Under the pieces are notes generated by a model that worked only from the letters and a program-made list of their open reading frames with translations, was not told the origin of the DNA and did not search any database. From Exophiala sp. HKRS030 (taxonomy: Eukaryota; Ascomycota; Eurotiomycetes; Chaetothyriales; Herpotrichiellaceae), in the NCBI GenBank assembly GCA_023897205.1, contig JAHWDD010000003.1:499665-563664 (forward strand): a stretch of 64,000 bases of DNA. Direction: 5' to 3'. The first letter of the stretch is position 1. Each line of letters opens with the position of its first letter. The position numbers and the translations under genes were made by a program. Shown in pieces: positions 1-10,792 of this stretch.

Positions 1-2070
1 TTGACCGAATTATGGTCTCTCCTGTTCTTCCTCCATTATGGTCAGGAAAACCAGGGCGAGGACGATGCTTTTGCCGGCCTAAAAGAATGGTCTGAATGGT
101 TCAAGAAGCCAGTAGAATCGATCTTGGAACATGGAAGGCAGTTTTTGGATGAAGAAGACCGAGAACAGGTCGCGAAGCTGCACAAAGTCATTCGGCCTTT
201 TCTTCTTCGAAGGCTGAAAGCAGATGTTGAAAAGCAGATGCCGGCAAAGTACGAACACGTGGAGATTTGTCGGTTGTCCAAACGCCAGCGACAATTGTAC
301 GATGGCTTCATGTCAAGAGCGCAGACTAAGGAAACTCTTGCTTCCGGAAACTATCTCTCCATCATCAATGCTCTGATGCAGCTTCGAAAAGTGTGCAACC
401 ATCCAGACCTCTTTGAAACACGGCCCATCACAACCTCTTTTGCCATGCCCAAATCTACGACTGCCACTTTCGAGATCAAAGACCTCCTTATCCGGCGCAA
501 GATGATGCGTAATGCTGCAAACGACCTAGACCTCGATTTCTTGAGGTTGGCCCCGCTGTCGGACGAGAGTATGTCTATGATAGAGTTCATGCAGACGGCC
601 GGACGTCATGCATCTCACCTTCTCAAAGGTTTACGAGAATCACAATATCGGCGGATCTCTCAAGATACTAATTGGCATGGTGAAACTTGTTTGGGAGTTT
701 TGGGCTCACTGGAAAACGTTGGAAGAAAGTCTAGGATTCAAGAGCTCGACCGAGCAATTTACTACGAGGCGTACCGCCACCATCAACACCCGATCTATGG
801 AAGAGGACTGATTAACAAGTTGACCGTCAATACTACCGGCGCCTTCCTTTCCAGACTTTCTCCTTTTAGAGTCCGAAGCAAATGGTGGGAGAACGAGATG
901 CCGGTGGCAGCTCTTGATCTTGTACAGTCTGTCGAGTCGAGATCCGCTCTCATGGAGCCTCTCATTGAGCAGTTCGCCTGCGTTACCCCTGCCGTGGTTG
1001 CTACAGACTTGGGCATGACCGCTGTAACCGAAGCAGGAGCTGCAACTATAAGAGCAGATCCCCAAACGTGGAAACGGGATCCCTTTCACCAAGCAAGGAT
1101 GAAACTATCCATAGCATTTCCCGACAAGAGACTCTTGCAGTACGACTGTGGCAAGCTACAGAGATTGGACAAGTTATTGCGGCAATTGCAGTCAGGAGGT
1201 CATCGGGCGCTCATCTTCACCCAAATGACCAAGGTATTGGACATTCTCGAACAGTTTCTCAACATTCATGGCCATCGGTACCTCAGACTAGACGGCGCTA
1301 CCAAGGTTGAGCAAAGACAAATTCTAACCGACCGATTCAATAACGATCCTCGCATCCTGGCTTTCATCCTTTCGTCTCGATCCGGTGGATTGGGTATCAA
1401 CTTGACAGGAGCGGATACTGTCATCTTCTACGATCTGGATTGGAATCCTGCCATGGACAGGCAATGCACAGACCGAGCACATCGGATAGGACAGACTCGT
1501 GACGTCCACATCTATCGATTCGTCTCCGAGCACACGATCGAGGCCAACATTCTTCGCAAAGCCAACCAAAAGCAACTGCTGGACGATGTTGTCATTCAAG
1601 AGGGCGACTTTACGACAGATTACATGAACAAGTTGACCTACCGGGACATGCTTGACGATGATGGCGCACCAGACGAGAACGACGCCGCCGGACTCGCCAT
1701 GGACAGGGTTCTTGGGAACGACAAGACCAACGTTGCCGTGTTGGAACAGGCGGAAGACCAAGAGGATCGTGCCGCGGCCAAGGTGGCCGCCAGGGAAGTG
1801 CAACACGCCGACGACGGTGACTTCGAGGACAAGACCGCCTCCGCGACCCCGCGCACCAACGAAGCCCACACGCCCGGGCCGTTTGCCGCCACGGAGGCGG
1901 CGTTGGCGGAGACTCGAGACGATCAGGATCAAGTCGACGGCCACGACATCGACGGGTACATGGTCAAGCTGCAGTCGTGGATGATGAAGGACGTGCCGCT
2001 CGGTCCCGGCAAAGACAAGCGGAAAAGGGGGAAACGACGTGACGAGCACCGAGTGAGAAGAGTTAGGTAG
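1..2070 (+). CDS. SWR1: SWR1-type SNF2 helicase, 3' part (5' end outside window)
   Basis: ATPase of the SWR1 chromatin remodeller, which exchanges H2A for H2A.Z in nucleosomes in the nucleus. The frame is open from base 1, which is not a real start: the first residues (LTELWSLLFFL) lie just after the Q-N-N of SNF2 motif III, so several hundred N-terminal residues (HSA domain, helicase lobe 1) are missing. The stretch RRLKADVEKQMPAKYEHV followed by MSRAQTKETLASGNYLSI is characteristic of SWR1 rather than INO80. Helicase lobe 2 covers about residues 385-520, with the RIQQ-type box seen as DRAHRIGQTRDVHIYRF. The tail is acidic and then basic (KRKRGKRRDE). The stop TAG is at 2068-2070. The gene converges on the transporter at 3055-5225. 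SWR1 identity is inferred from recognised family signatures. Confidence 0.93.
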   Translation: MTELWSLLFFLHYGQENQGEDDAFAGLKEWSEWFKKPVESILEHGRQFLDEEDREQVAKLHKVIRPFLLRRLKADVEKQMPAKYEHVEICRLSKRQRQLYDGFMSRAQTKETLASGNYLSIINALMQLRKVCNHPDLFETRPITTSFAMPKSTTATFEIKDLLIRRKMMRNAANDLDLDFLRLAPLSDESMSMIEFMQTAGRHASHLLKGLRESQYRRISQDTNWHGETCLGVLGSLENVGRKSRIQELDRAIYYEAYRHHQHPIYGRGLINKLTVNTTGAFLSRLSPFRVRSKWWENEMPVAALDLVQSVESRSALMEPLIEQFACVTPAVVATDLGMTAVTEAGAATIRADPQTWKRDPFHQARMKLSIAFPDKRLLQYDCGKLQRLDKLLRQLQSGGHRALIFTQMTKVLDILEQFLNIHGHRYLRLDGATKVEQRQILTDRFNNDPRILAFILSSRSGGLGINLTGADTVIFYDLDWNPAMDRQCTDRAHRIGQTRDVHIYRFVSEHTIEANILRKANQKQLLDDVVIQEGDFTTDYMNKLTYRDMLDDDGAPDENDAAGLAMDRVLGNDKTNVAVLEQAEDQEDRAAAKVAAREVQHADDGDFEDKTASATPRTNEAHTPGPFAATEAALAETRDDQDQVDGHDIDGYMVKLQSWMMKDVPLGPGKDKRKRGKRRDEHRVRRVR

Positions 2071-2371
2071 TTAGAGACAGGGTGATGACGGTGGCGACTT
2101 GTTTTTTTTCGACTTGTTTTTTTTCTTTCTTTCTCGATTGCTTGTGAAGCCCTCTCTAGGTACGGAGGAGTAGCAAGTCGGACGGACAGAGGGCCGTGGG
2201 GGGTTCCGGTGGGGTCGGTCGTCACCGGCGCTCACCCAAGTGTAAAAATAGCTTGATACAAAAAGACCATTTGATTACATCCTGGCTATCACATTGTGGA
2301 AGGTTGTGACGAGAATTAAAGTGTAAAAAGAGAAGATGTATAAAAACAGAATTCGACGACAAGATACAAAT

Positions 2372-2404
<33 letters not shown>

Positions 2405-3054
2405 TTCTGTATCACCACAGTATTCGGCATTCGTATAGTATGAATTTATGACTGGTGTGGGGGTATCACTAGATTCAATACGTAGTATTTGCCATGTCAT
2501 ACCGGGGGAGAGAGTTTGCGTCTTCCTGGACAAGACAAGAACGAGAAGCGGTCCATCTATCCAGCTTGGAAAAGAGGGCTCTCGGTCCAGAAGACTTGGG
2601 GGTTTCTGTCGGCTCTCCTTTTCTCGCTTGGCCCATTGCTTTGTCGCTCACTCCCTTTACGGCGGTTGTCGGTCCCGTCCTCGCCATTTTTTGGGGGGGT
2701 CTGCTCGGCGAGGACGGACCCCACAAACTCTCTAGAACCAAAGAATGAATGATTTGATTGATCGATTTGAGAATTCAATCAGAATTTAGAGAGAGAAAAA
2801 AAAGAGGGGGAAGGAAACAAAAGTGCTACCAGACCAAAAAAAAAAAAAGAACGTGGGGGGGGTATAGTTCGTGGTATTCGTAGTCGTGTCAAGAGTTGAA
2901 TCAGTCCCAGTCCAATCAAGACTGGCCCCGTCCGTGTCCTGGAAAATGTCGCAAGACAGGCCCTACTACTAGAGGCCCAAGGAAATATCTTTGCGAGGGT
3001 CGTCCTCGATTCCTTGATCGGGGTTTCGTCCGAAGCTCAAGCTCAAGCTCAAGC
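2071..3054. other. Convergent intergenic region with CA/GA microsatellite
   Basis: This is the space between two gene 3' ends (SWR1 on + and the transporter on -). It holds a compound microsatellite, (CA)n at about 2372-2386 running into (GA)n at about 2387-2404, several A and T homopolymers, and no open frame resembling a protein. It is probably the two 3' UTRs. Confidence 0.6.
2372..2404. repeat. Compound (CA)n(GA)n microsatellite
   Basis: An uninterrupted run of CA dinucleotides switches directly to GA dinucleotides. It lies in the convergent 3' intergenic region. Confidence 0.95.
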
Positions 3055-3057
3055 TCA
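3033..3057 (-). repeat. Hexanucleotide repeat (TGAGCT) spanning the transporter stop codon
   Basis: On the minus strand the reading frame of the transporter ends in TGA, and the next codons are GCT TGA GCT TGA GCT TGA. The six-base unit therefore gives four in-frame stops at six-base intervals. It is a short tandem repeat whose first unit is the stop codon. Confidence 0.9.
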
Positions 3058-5225
3058 CGCAGCCTTTTCGCCCGACTCTTCACGTGTATCGGGAGAGGGA
3101 GACGCAGGAACGTAGTCGTCGGTGTCGAAATGGTAGAGTCGAGGCTCGACGAGACCCTTGCGGCGCAGCACGTTCTTCTTGAACCAGTACGGCGCGACCT
3201 GGGAGATTTGGTAGTGCTGGTGGGTGCGGGTGGGCACGGCAAAGACGTAATCCAGTTCCTCGAGGGAGCGCTGCTTCGTCTCGGGCAGCCACAGAAAGAT
3301 CATGACGAAGGCGATGGCGTTGAGGCCGGCGTAGAAGCCGAACGCGCCCTGGGGGGTCATGGCCTGGAGCATGCGAGGGAAGGTCAGGGACAGGACCGAG
3401 GCCCAGAAGTTGTTGGTCGCCACGGCCCAGGACATGCCTATCTCACGGTGGGACAGGGGGAAAACCTCGGCCGAGTAGGTAAAGGGGACGGGGCCCTCGC
3501 CGGGAGAGTAGAAGATGTCGAAAAGATAGATGAACAGCGCGATGAAGCCCAGATGGGCGTTGCTGCTCTCGGGGATCCAGAAACAGAACCCCGCCGCCAG
3601 GAGCGTCCAGCACATGTTGGGGAAAGTGAAGAGGAGCAACGTCCTCCTTCCGAACGTGTCGATCGTCCACACGGCAGGCCAGGCGAAGAGGAAGTTTATC
3701 AGACCGAACCCCCAGGAGGCCAAGAGACTGCCGGTGTAGCTGGCGCCGGCGTTCGAAAACACCGTCGACGAGTAAAAGGCGATGATGTTGATGCCGCACA
3801 TCTGTTGCGCAATCATGACAACGCCGGAGGCCTGAGTGGCACGGCGGATACGTGGAATGGTGAAGAGCTCCACGAAGCGGGTGAAGAAGTTGCCGTGGGT
3901 GGCGGCGGCCGATTCTTCAATCAGAATGTCTTCCTGGATCAATTGCGCGTGGATGTAGTAGAGATCGCGTGCCGCTTGGAGAGGGCTCCTTCGGAGACGG
4001 AGAAGAGACCGGTACGCTTTGGCGTGCATTCCCTTTTTCATGAGCCAACGAGGAGACTGTTGTACGACGTGTTAGATTGATGTCGGGACACCGAAACAGC
4101 TCCCTACACATACGGTGTCGGGGGAAGAAAAGTCACACTCACCTCAGGACAGAAGAAGATACCAATGACCAGCGGTACGGCTGGAATGAAGGCCGAACCG
4201 AGCTGGAGACGCCAGGCGATATGGCCCGTGTCTTTGATGGCCAAATTCGCGCACGTTCCGAGAAAAATACCAAAGGCCGTCCAAAGTTGCCAGGACATGA
4301 CCAAGCCACCACGGATATTTGTGGGCGCATTCTCGGCGGAGAAGACAGGCACAGTGACTTCCTTTAGACCCATGCCGATACCGAGTAGAATACGGCACGC
4401 GACAAGTTGTCCCCAATGCTGGATGAAAGCTGAGCCGATAGGAGACAGCAAGGAGAAAATAGCACCCAGGAAAATAGTACCACGACGGCCGAGTATATCG
4501 TTGACAGGATCAGAGATCCATCCAGCGCTGCATGCAGGTTAGCGACGTCTAGACAAAGCGGCAAAGGTAGTAAGAGAGCTCACAAAAAGGCAATGGCAAT
4601 GTATGGACAGGAGTTGATGAAGCCGATCAGCCAGGAGTTGTCTTCACATGTTCCCTTGGCTTCACAGACGGGGCCTGAGTCAGGAATGCCCATGTCGGCG
4701 GGGAATTCGAGGTTGGCAGCGTTGGAACCAGTTTGATCCCATCCTTGAATTGCAGCAGCAATCGAGTTGAGGATGATGGTGTAGTAGAGGATCCTCGGGT
4801 GTCGCCAGCGATGGGTGACTTCCTCACGCAAGAACTGGCGTTCCGTTTCGTCAATCTCGGGGATGGTTTCGAACTGGTGAGGGCTCTGGGCCAAGAGGGC
4901 GCCTTTGCGAAGCAAGGGAAGAATGTCGCTCAAGTCGTTCTCGCCGGCATAGTTTTCGACATCTTGTAGCAGCTGTTCGCGTGGGATGCCCACGAGAGGG
5001 TTTCGGACTCTGTGAGGGACCAGTCAGTGAAGTGTCCAGGGTTGAGGTACTGTAGAAACGGGAACATTAATAAGAGGTTCAGGGTAAAGCTCACTCTCCG
5101 GATGTGTTGTTGGTCAACTCGGCGACACTTTGCTTGCGCTTCGACTCATCGGTATAGAGGACACTAGGTCGTCTAGTCTCATGATGGGTCTCATGCTGAA
5201 TGTTGTCGTCTTTGTGGTCCGCCAT
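3055..5225 (-). CDS. MFS sugar/polyol transporter (four exons)
   Basis: A sugar-porter-family major facilitator in the plasma membrane, probably a proton symporter for a hexose, inositol or polyol. Exons read on the minus strand are 5225-5095, 5009-4584, 4527-4143 and 4056-3055. All junctions are GT-AG and keep frame, giving 647 residues. Family signatures are seen in order: a long charged N-terminus, [12 protein letters not shown] between TM2 and TM3 (the D-x5-GRR sugar-porter motif), PESPRW after TM6, a loop before TM7 with [23 protein letters not shown], and [12 protein letters not shown] after TM12. The C-terminal tail is hydrophilic. The extended N-terminus and the [10 protein letters not shown] segment resemble fungal inositol/polyol-type porters, but the substrate cannot be read from sequence. 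The start is the first ATG of exon 1; about 2.3 kb of non-coding DNA lies upstream. Confidence 0.9.
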
Positions 5226-7545
5226 GGCTGTTTTGTTGTGTGCAATTCCGGAAACGAGAGAGAGGAGAAGGGAAAAAGGAAGGGGATGTTTGGCTGTGCG
5301 GTTCTAATGAAGGTTGGACAAGAGAAGCCGGTGAGAGGGGCATGAGCAACCAACGGAGGTGAGACGAACCAGGGCACGCGAGGTCTTTTGAAGCAAGGAC
5401 GCGCGATCTTGGGAATGCGACCAAGGTTGCCGCCATGGCCAAGGGGGAGCTAACTGTAGGCGCAGGTTCAGGTTGGGATGGACGAGCTGCTTGTGGGAAA
5501 CTCGAATCCTTGGGCCTTGCACTTCTGAAAGGTGGATGGTGGTGGCGTCGAAGGTACTCCGTAACCAAGGGCTAATCAATCCTCCCGACACAAGAGCCCC
5601 GTCGATGAAGCCATGATACCTTGTGGCTGGCCTCGCTTTGCAGGTAGATGAGGGGGAAGGGAACGTTGAGTAACGCTGATGGGCTCAACGCTGTTGGCTT
5701 GAGCTTCCCCCGTTGTGGTCGTTCGAGGACCAGGGTAGGGGGGGTGTTCAATTGGGACTTGCCGCAATCACACGACGCTTCGACCAGGATCAGGAGCTTT
5801 ACGGGCTACAAAAGGAGGCGGTTTGCTGCACAACGGGCTGTCAGAAGTCCGAGAAAGGCCTTGCCAGAGGTGGATAAGGCAGAAGTTTTGGATCGACTCT
5901 TGGGCAAATTGGGACGATGGACAGAAAAGCTGAGTGAAGTTTAGCGCAAATCCCCCGCCATCGGCGTCAGTGGCGTTGTTTAACCATGTCAAGGCGTCTC
6001 TGTTCCGTTCCCTACTGGGTGGTCGTGCTGATTGATTGATTGATTATAACCGATCTTTGCCGGTGGGAAATGAGGATGAGGAGGATGGGAAGGATCAGAG
6101 TCTGATCACTCGTAGTTTGATGGTCAGGAAATCTGTAGAACAACCCGACATCAGACTGGAATCCTCACCAAGGGAGATTTGTACAGTATAGGGATACGTA
6201 TACAGCACAATGAAGACTTCCCTAAAGGACGCTTTGCCAAAGCTTGGAAGTGCTTAGAGGTACGTACTGTAAACGCAAATTTGGTGGAGTGTCTGTAACT
6301 ACCGGGGGATTTGCAGCTAAAAGGATCCGCTCCGTGGGTCTCTTTCTACCTATTGTACGGAGTACAATAACAATACTCCGTACAATAAGGTCACTTCTTT
6401 AGCCCCAATACTACGAATTACTCCCTAAACAGTGCTTGTTGGTACCTACGTAAGCTTGACCCTCAACGCCAGAAGTCGACTCCTAGGGAAGCTTTTCTTC
6501 TGTTGTACTGTATGGAGTACTGTAGTAGTACAATAGTAGTAGCTTATGGGGCAAATACCGCGGCCATCTACTCCGTACGCCCTGCCACTATCCCCCTCCG
6601 TGATACTGGTGATTGAATGCGGTCCAATACGAGAATTGGGTCAAATTAGGCGTCCAGCCAAGTCAGCCTAATCGTTATTACTTTGTACCAAGGCTGACTC
6701 TGGTCCAGAACAAGACCTACTGCACTGTACTGTAGGGAGTGCTCGTGCTACTCATTCTCCGCAGAACCACCACATTATTTCCCCGTGTTTCTGTGTCTCT
6801 CGATACCCGAGTATCTTAGTCTTTCTCCATCCGGACTACGGGACGACAGTACGTTTGACATGATCTTGATGACTGTACTGTTTCCCGCGTGCATGATGGG
6901 CCATCAGCTGATCAAAACTCATGATACTAAGTCTATTACTCTTGCTGGGGCTGCGTGTTGCGTGCCCACTCGCGTCCCTCCAACAGCCTCGTCTCGAGCT
7001 GCCCCCTGCCCCCCCCAGTGCCCAGTCCATTCTCGAAACAGGGCACTCTATCCGAATCTGCAGGCGGGATGTAACTGTTTGTTTCCCTTCCCCCCTCCTC
7101 ATCAGCATGTCAACCATCTTTTTCTTTCTTTCAGAAGCATTGGGCAAACAATGTTCTGCCTTGGTGTATCTTGATTCTGCCGACCTAGCCGATGCAAAGA
7201 AACCTCAACCGATTTAAAACAAGTGATACCTGAGGCATTTAATACCCACACGCGCACACACGCACAAACACCCCCCCCCTTCGGGCTTGATGGTTGCGTG
7301 CCTGCCATGAGGGATAGGTGCCTACGTAAAACACGTGCAAGAGATAGGTAGAAGAGTGTTCCTATCTCGTGAGGGTCTCCTACTGGCGGATGAGTGACTG
7401 ACTCATCCAAGTCCTGTCCAGTACGTGCCTGTTCATGTCTGCAAACCTCAAGACGTACTTCGGTGGAAAGCAAAAAATGTCCCAGACATTGCAACCGTTT
7501 TTGTTCTCTCTTAGCCCTGCAATGGCTATTTAGCTCTATTATGCC
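5226..7545. other. 2.3-kb intergenic region: transporter promoter plus transketolase 3' flank
   Basis: I see no convincing gene here. The transporter promoter must lie at the low-coordinate side and the transketolase 3' UTR at the other. The region carries four copies of the 9-bp TACGGAGTA/TACTCCGTA word (5555, 6356, 6374, 6569), a perfect hairpin at 6351-6387 and many GTAC/TACTGTA words. Open frames such as 6785-7174 have low-complexity composition and no recognisable family. Confidence 0.6.
6351..6387. repeat. Perfect 14-bp inverted repeat with 9-nt loop
   Basis: The left arm TATTGTACGGAGTA (6351-6364) and the right arm TACTCCGTACAATA (6374-6387) are exact reverse complements around CAATAACAA. 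Each arm contains the 9-bp dispersed word TACGGAGTA. It could be a hairpin, a palindromic protein site or a remnant of a mobile element. Confidence 0.9.
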
Positions 7546-9468
7546 TTACTTCCCTGCCACCTTCCGAATAGCTGCCACGATGTCATCGGGACCGAGACCC
7601 TGCTCGTTGACTTGCTCGTATAAACCGCCACCGCCTTCCTTACGCGCTCCCATGGACAGATACTTGGGAGTGAGGTTACGTTCCAACAAATGAGTGCCCA
7701 TTCGAGACCCCAGACCGGTCTTTTGGGCGATGGATTCCACCACGAGCACAAATCCAGACGACCCGTAGATCTTGATCGAATCCTCGTCGACGGTATTGAG
7801 GGTCGGTTTATTGACAAGACCGACATCCAGACCGTCTTCTCGGAGTCGCTCGACGGCGTCCAGAGAGCGGTACAGCATGTCTCCGTAGGTGACGACGTAC
7901 CCAGCAGATCCCTTGCGGATGAATTCGTCCTTGCCTGGAACAAAATCATAGCCTTCACCGTACAGCGGGTCCTCGGTACCTTCTTTGTAGATGAGAGGCA
8001 CCTTGGAGCGAGTTGAAAAGATAAATCTTAGACCCTTTTGGAAAAAGACCTTTTGTACAACCGCCTTCATTTGCTCGGCATCGGCAGGGAAATAGAGTGT
8101 GGTGGTCTCGGCGTCCATGAGACCGTTGTCGGCGAAGAAGTGATTCAGGCCGAAATGGCAAGTATTGTCTGCTATCTCGTCGACTCCGCTGTGGGAAAAG
8201 TGTGACAGAACCGAACACTCATTCAAACGAGCCATGGTAATCTCGGAGATGATCATCTCGAGGAAAGCTGAAAAGGTTGAGAAGACGCCTTGGATCGAGC
8301 CGTCACTTTTAAATCCGAAGCCAGCGGCCGCTGAGAAGTTTCCACGCTCCATGACTCCAGAGGGGATGAAAACCTCGGGATGCTTTTGATGAATGGCTTT
8401 CAGGCCTGTGGAGCCTTCCAAATCCGAATCAATCACCATGACCCGGCGAGCAGCTTCTTCTTTGCTCAAAGCATCAAGAACCATATTGACTGCCTCGCCA
8501 AATACCATACGGTTGGCAATTTTGTCCTTTGAGGACCCTCGATACTTCCAAGGATTGCTTCTAGGTTTGATGTCGTCGTAGAATGAGAGTTGCTCCTTGC
8601 TGTAGCCTCTGCTAGTAAGATACTTGCGGGCCGTCTCAACGGGGATGACATCGTGCGCCTTGACTGAACCCTCCAGGCCCTCGATGTGTGGAGCCATGTT
8701 CCGGTCGACGATCAGAGCAGCAGGACCATTATGGGTCAGCACTTCGCATACCTTTGGGTAAAGCGAATCGAGGTCTTCTCCGTTGGCACGAACAACGTGC
8801 AAGCCATGTCCAGCCAAGGTGCGACCGATCTCATAGCCTTTCAGGTATTCGGAAGGCTTTGCGGCGATTGTTACGTCATTGTTGTCGACAAACACCTTTA
8901 CGTTGAGTCTTCGAGCCACGGCGATGCGAGCAGCTTCGGCGTCATTTCCCTCCTGTTGAGAGCCATCGGAGCCAAGAAGTAGTACGGTCTTGTCCTTGTT
9001 CTTCATGGCGATGCCGTTGGCCATAGCCCACATGTGGCCGAGGCGACCGGAACTGAACTTGATCCCCGGGGTCAAGCCTAACTCTGGGTGTCCCGGAAGC
9101 TTAGATCCTGCTTCGCGGTAGTCTAGTAGATGGTCAGGATCGATGTCCCCGTTGAGGGCTGCAAGAAGGTATTGAGTCGCTACACGGTGGCCTGCTTCGT
9201 CGAAGAGAGCATCGACGAAGTTGTCTGGGCTGCCATTTATCATAGCGAGTAGGGTGCACACTTCAGGGGCGGTGTCGAATGGTCCCCCGGTGTGACCGGC
9301 CACTCCACGCGCTGCTCCCGTGGCTGTGAAAGCGACAATGGCATCGCGAAAGATGCCAATGTTATGCTGGAGATCCTGCTTCTCCTGGGGACTGAGTTGG
9401 TTATTTCGAGGATTGAATGACAGCCTCTTGAACCTGGAGAGGTCGACAGGTAGTTTAGCGTTGACCAT
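7546..9468 (-). CDS. Transketolase-family enzyme, divergent paralogue
   Basis: A thiamine-diphosphate enzyme of 640 residues in one exon, the full length of a transketolase. Visible motifs are GHTGGPFD (H59), GHPELG (H127), the ThDP motif as GSDGSQQEGND (166-176) with DNN at 195-197, and the cofactor-activating glutamate in VMERGNFSAAAGFGF (E374) of the pyrimidine domain. It differs clearly from housekeeping fungal TKL1: the canonical GHG and TGPLGQG loops read AGHRV and SSGRLGHM, and the canonical REHG reads ERGN. So the fold and cofactor use are well supported, but the sugar donor and acceptor are not. It may be a specialised transketolase or ketose synthase outside the core pentose phosphate pathway. 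It is divergent from the methyltransferase at 9938 across about 470 bp. The start is the ATG at 9468, where homology-like sequence begins. Confidence 0.88.
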   Translation of the reverse strand: MVNAKLPVDLSRFKRLSFNPRNNQLSPQEKQDLQHNIGIFRDAIVAFTATGAARGVAGHTGGPFDTAPEVCTLLAMINGSPDNFVDALFDEAGHRVATQYLLAALNGDIDPDHLLDYREAGSKLPGHPELGLTPGIKFSSGRLGHMWAMANGIAMKNKDKTVLLLGSDGSQQEGNDAEAARIAVARRLNVKVFVDNNDVTIAAKPSEYLKGYEIGRTLAGHGLHVVRANGEDLDSLYPKVCEVLTHNGPAALIVDRNMAPHIEGLEGSVKAHDVIPVETARKYLTSRGYSKEQLSFYDDIKPRSNPWKYRGSSKDKIANRMVFGEAVNMVLDALSKEEAARRVMVIDSDLEGSTGLKAIHQKHPEVFIPSGVMERGNFSAAAGFGFKSDGSIQGVFSTFSAFLEMIISEITMARLNECSVLSHFSHSGVDEIADNTCHFGLNHFFADNGLMDAETTTLYFPADAEQMKAVVQKVFFQKGLRFIFSTRSKVPLIYKEGTEDPLYGEGYDFVPGKDEFIRKGSAGYVVTYGDMLYRSLDAVERLREDGLDVGLVNKPTLNTVDEDSIKIYGSSGFVLVVESIAQKTGLGSRMGTHLLERNLTPKYLSMGARKEGGGGLYEQVNEQGLGPDDIVAAIRKVAGK

Positions 9469-9937
9469 ATTGATATGTCTTCAGGGGGAAGATGGGTAGT
9501 GATGGAAGTGAGGAGTGAAATGAGGACACGGCATCAAAACGCTGTCTTGAAAGAATTTAAAGCAGATGGTGTGATGTATGATGTACTCGTAAGTGCCTTA
9601 CCCACCTTGAGAGGTTGCTGAGTCAAGATCAAGATGAAAGTAGATAACGCCCGTGAACAAGAGAAACGTCATTCGTTCCATCGTGGATACCGCTGCTGAT
9701 TGATTCCGTAGCATTCAGGGTCTCCAGTTTCCGCGCAGTAGAATTGTACAGTTCCACTATTATATACGATACGGACTTTCACATGCGTTTACTTCGTGTT
9801 GCCCACAGTTTTTCGTCATTTATCACTCTCCACCTCTTGTAGATATTCATGCAACATGACCAGACTTTGGCTCCGTACCTTTTTAAATAGCATTGATCGA
9901 ATGCCACTTGGACGCCCTACCAAACAAAAAAACAGCA
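9469..9937. promoter_or_regulatory. Bidirectional promoter region, transketolase / methyltransferase
   Basis: A 469-bp gap between two divergent starts, so both promoters must lie here. A TATA-like TATTATATACG is at about 9758-9768, some 170 bp before the + strand gene. I see no other defined element. Confidence 0.5.
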
Positions 9938-10648
9938 ATGTCCACGCCTGGTGCGCGCGCAGGTCTGGAGACCTTCGACGACCTTAACATCCAGTACGAA
10001 AATGCTTATCGCGACAACGACTTCAAGGTGGCATGCGTGAGGAAGGCCATATCACTCGTCGTGCCGGACTGTCGCGTGCTAGATGTGGGTTGCGGCACCG
10101 GTGTCCCAGTATCTCAAATGCTGGCCGAAGCCGGTCTCGAGGTCGTCGGCTTCGACATCTCGCCCAAGATGATCGAGTTCGCTAGCACACGTGTCAGGGG
10201 CTCATTCAGTGTCTCTGACATGCTCGAATATCAACCTCAGGGCAGATTTGCCGCCGTCTTCATCATATTTGCACAGTTGCAGTTGTCGTATGCCGATTTT
10301 CATGCCGCAGCCTATAAATTCGCGCGAACCTTGTTGCCTGGTGGGATCATTGCTATCGGCCAGATGCCGGCAGACAAGTATGTGAAGAATCGTTCGGACT
10401 ACGACGAGACTGGTACCTTCGTGGAGGATTATGATGCACCTTTCATGGGTGAGCCGATACCGACATTCATGTTCAGTGCACAGGGCCAGCGGGACTTCTT
10501 GACATCGATGGGCCTGGAGGTCGTCAGTGAGACTATTGACATGTTTCAGCCGAACAACCCGAAATGTGTTCCGGAAGAGCAGCAGTATATAATTGCCAAG
10601 AGGACGAGTGATGCACCACTCGAGCCGCCAAAACCGTTGCCCAAGTAG
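9938..10648 (+). CDS. Class I SAM-dependent methyltransferase, small
   Basis: A 236-residue Rossmann-fold methyltransferase of the methyltransferase-11/25 type. SAM motif I is VLDVGCGTG (residues 47-55); the acidic residue closing strand 2 is in VVGFDISPKMIEFA; the post-motif region FAAVFIIFAQLQLSYADF and LLPGGIIAIGQ follows the usual order. The start at 9938 (context AACAGCAATGTCC) is preferred because the longer open frame from 9893 lacks an ATG. The protein is soluble with no targeting signal. The substrate is unknown; such enzymes act on small molecules or lipids. It shares a divergent promoter with the transketolase and converges on the membrane protein gene at 10793. Confidence 0.8.
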   Translation: MSTPGARAGLETFDDLNIQYENAYRDNDFKVACVRKAISLVVPDCRVLDVGCGTGVPVSQMLAEAGLEVVGFDISPKMIEFASTRVRGSFSVSDMLEYQPQGRFAAVFIIFAQLQLSYADFHAAAYKFARTLLPGGIIAIGQMPADKYVKNRSDYDETGTFVEDYDAPFMGEPIPTFMFSAQGQRDFLTSMGLEVVSETIDMFQPNNPKCVPEEQQYIIAKRTSDAPLEPPKPLPK

Positions 10649-10792
10649 ATTATGAAGACTATCGACATCGCATGTATTTTCTTCTCTCAGCCGCAGTGAT
10701 TGTGTCATCTTTTTCGAAAAAGCACCATAAACCGCACCATTGCCTCGGTATTGAACAGCTGAACCTTTCACACGAACACACACTTCGTCACA

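Noticed and set aside
1324..2049. A 241-codon minus-strand frame over SWR1
   Set aside because: It lies entirely within the conserved helicase frame on the + strand and has no domain of its own.
2896..4080. A 394-codon open frame on the + strand, antisense to the transporter
   Set aside because: It overlaps the last exon of a clear MFS transporter on the other strand; its Gly/Arg/Glu-rich composition is the usual shadow of a GC-rich membrane-protein exon.
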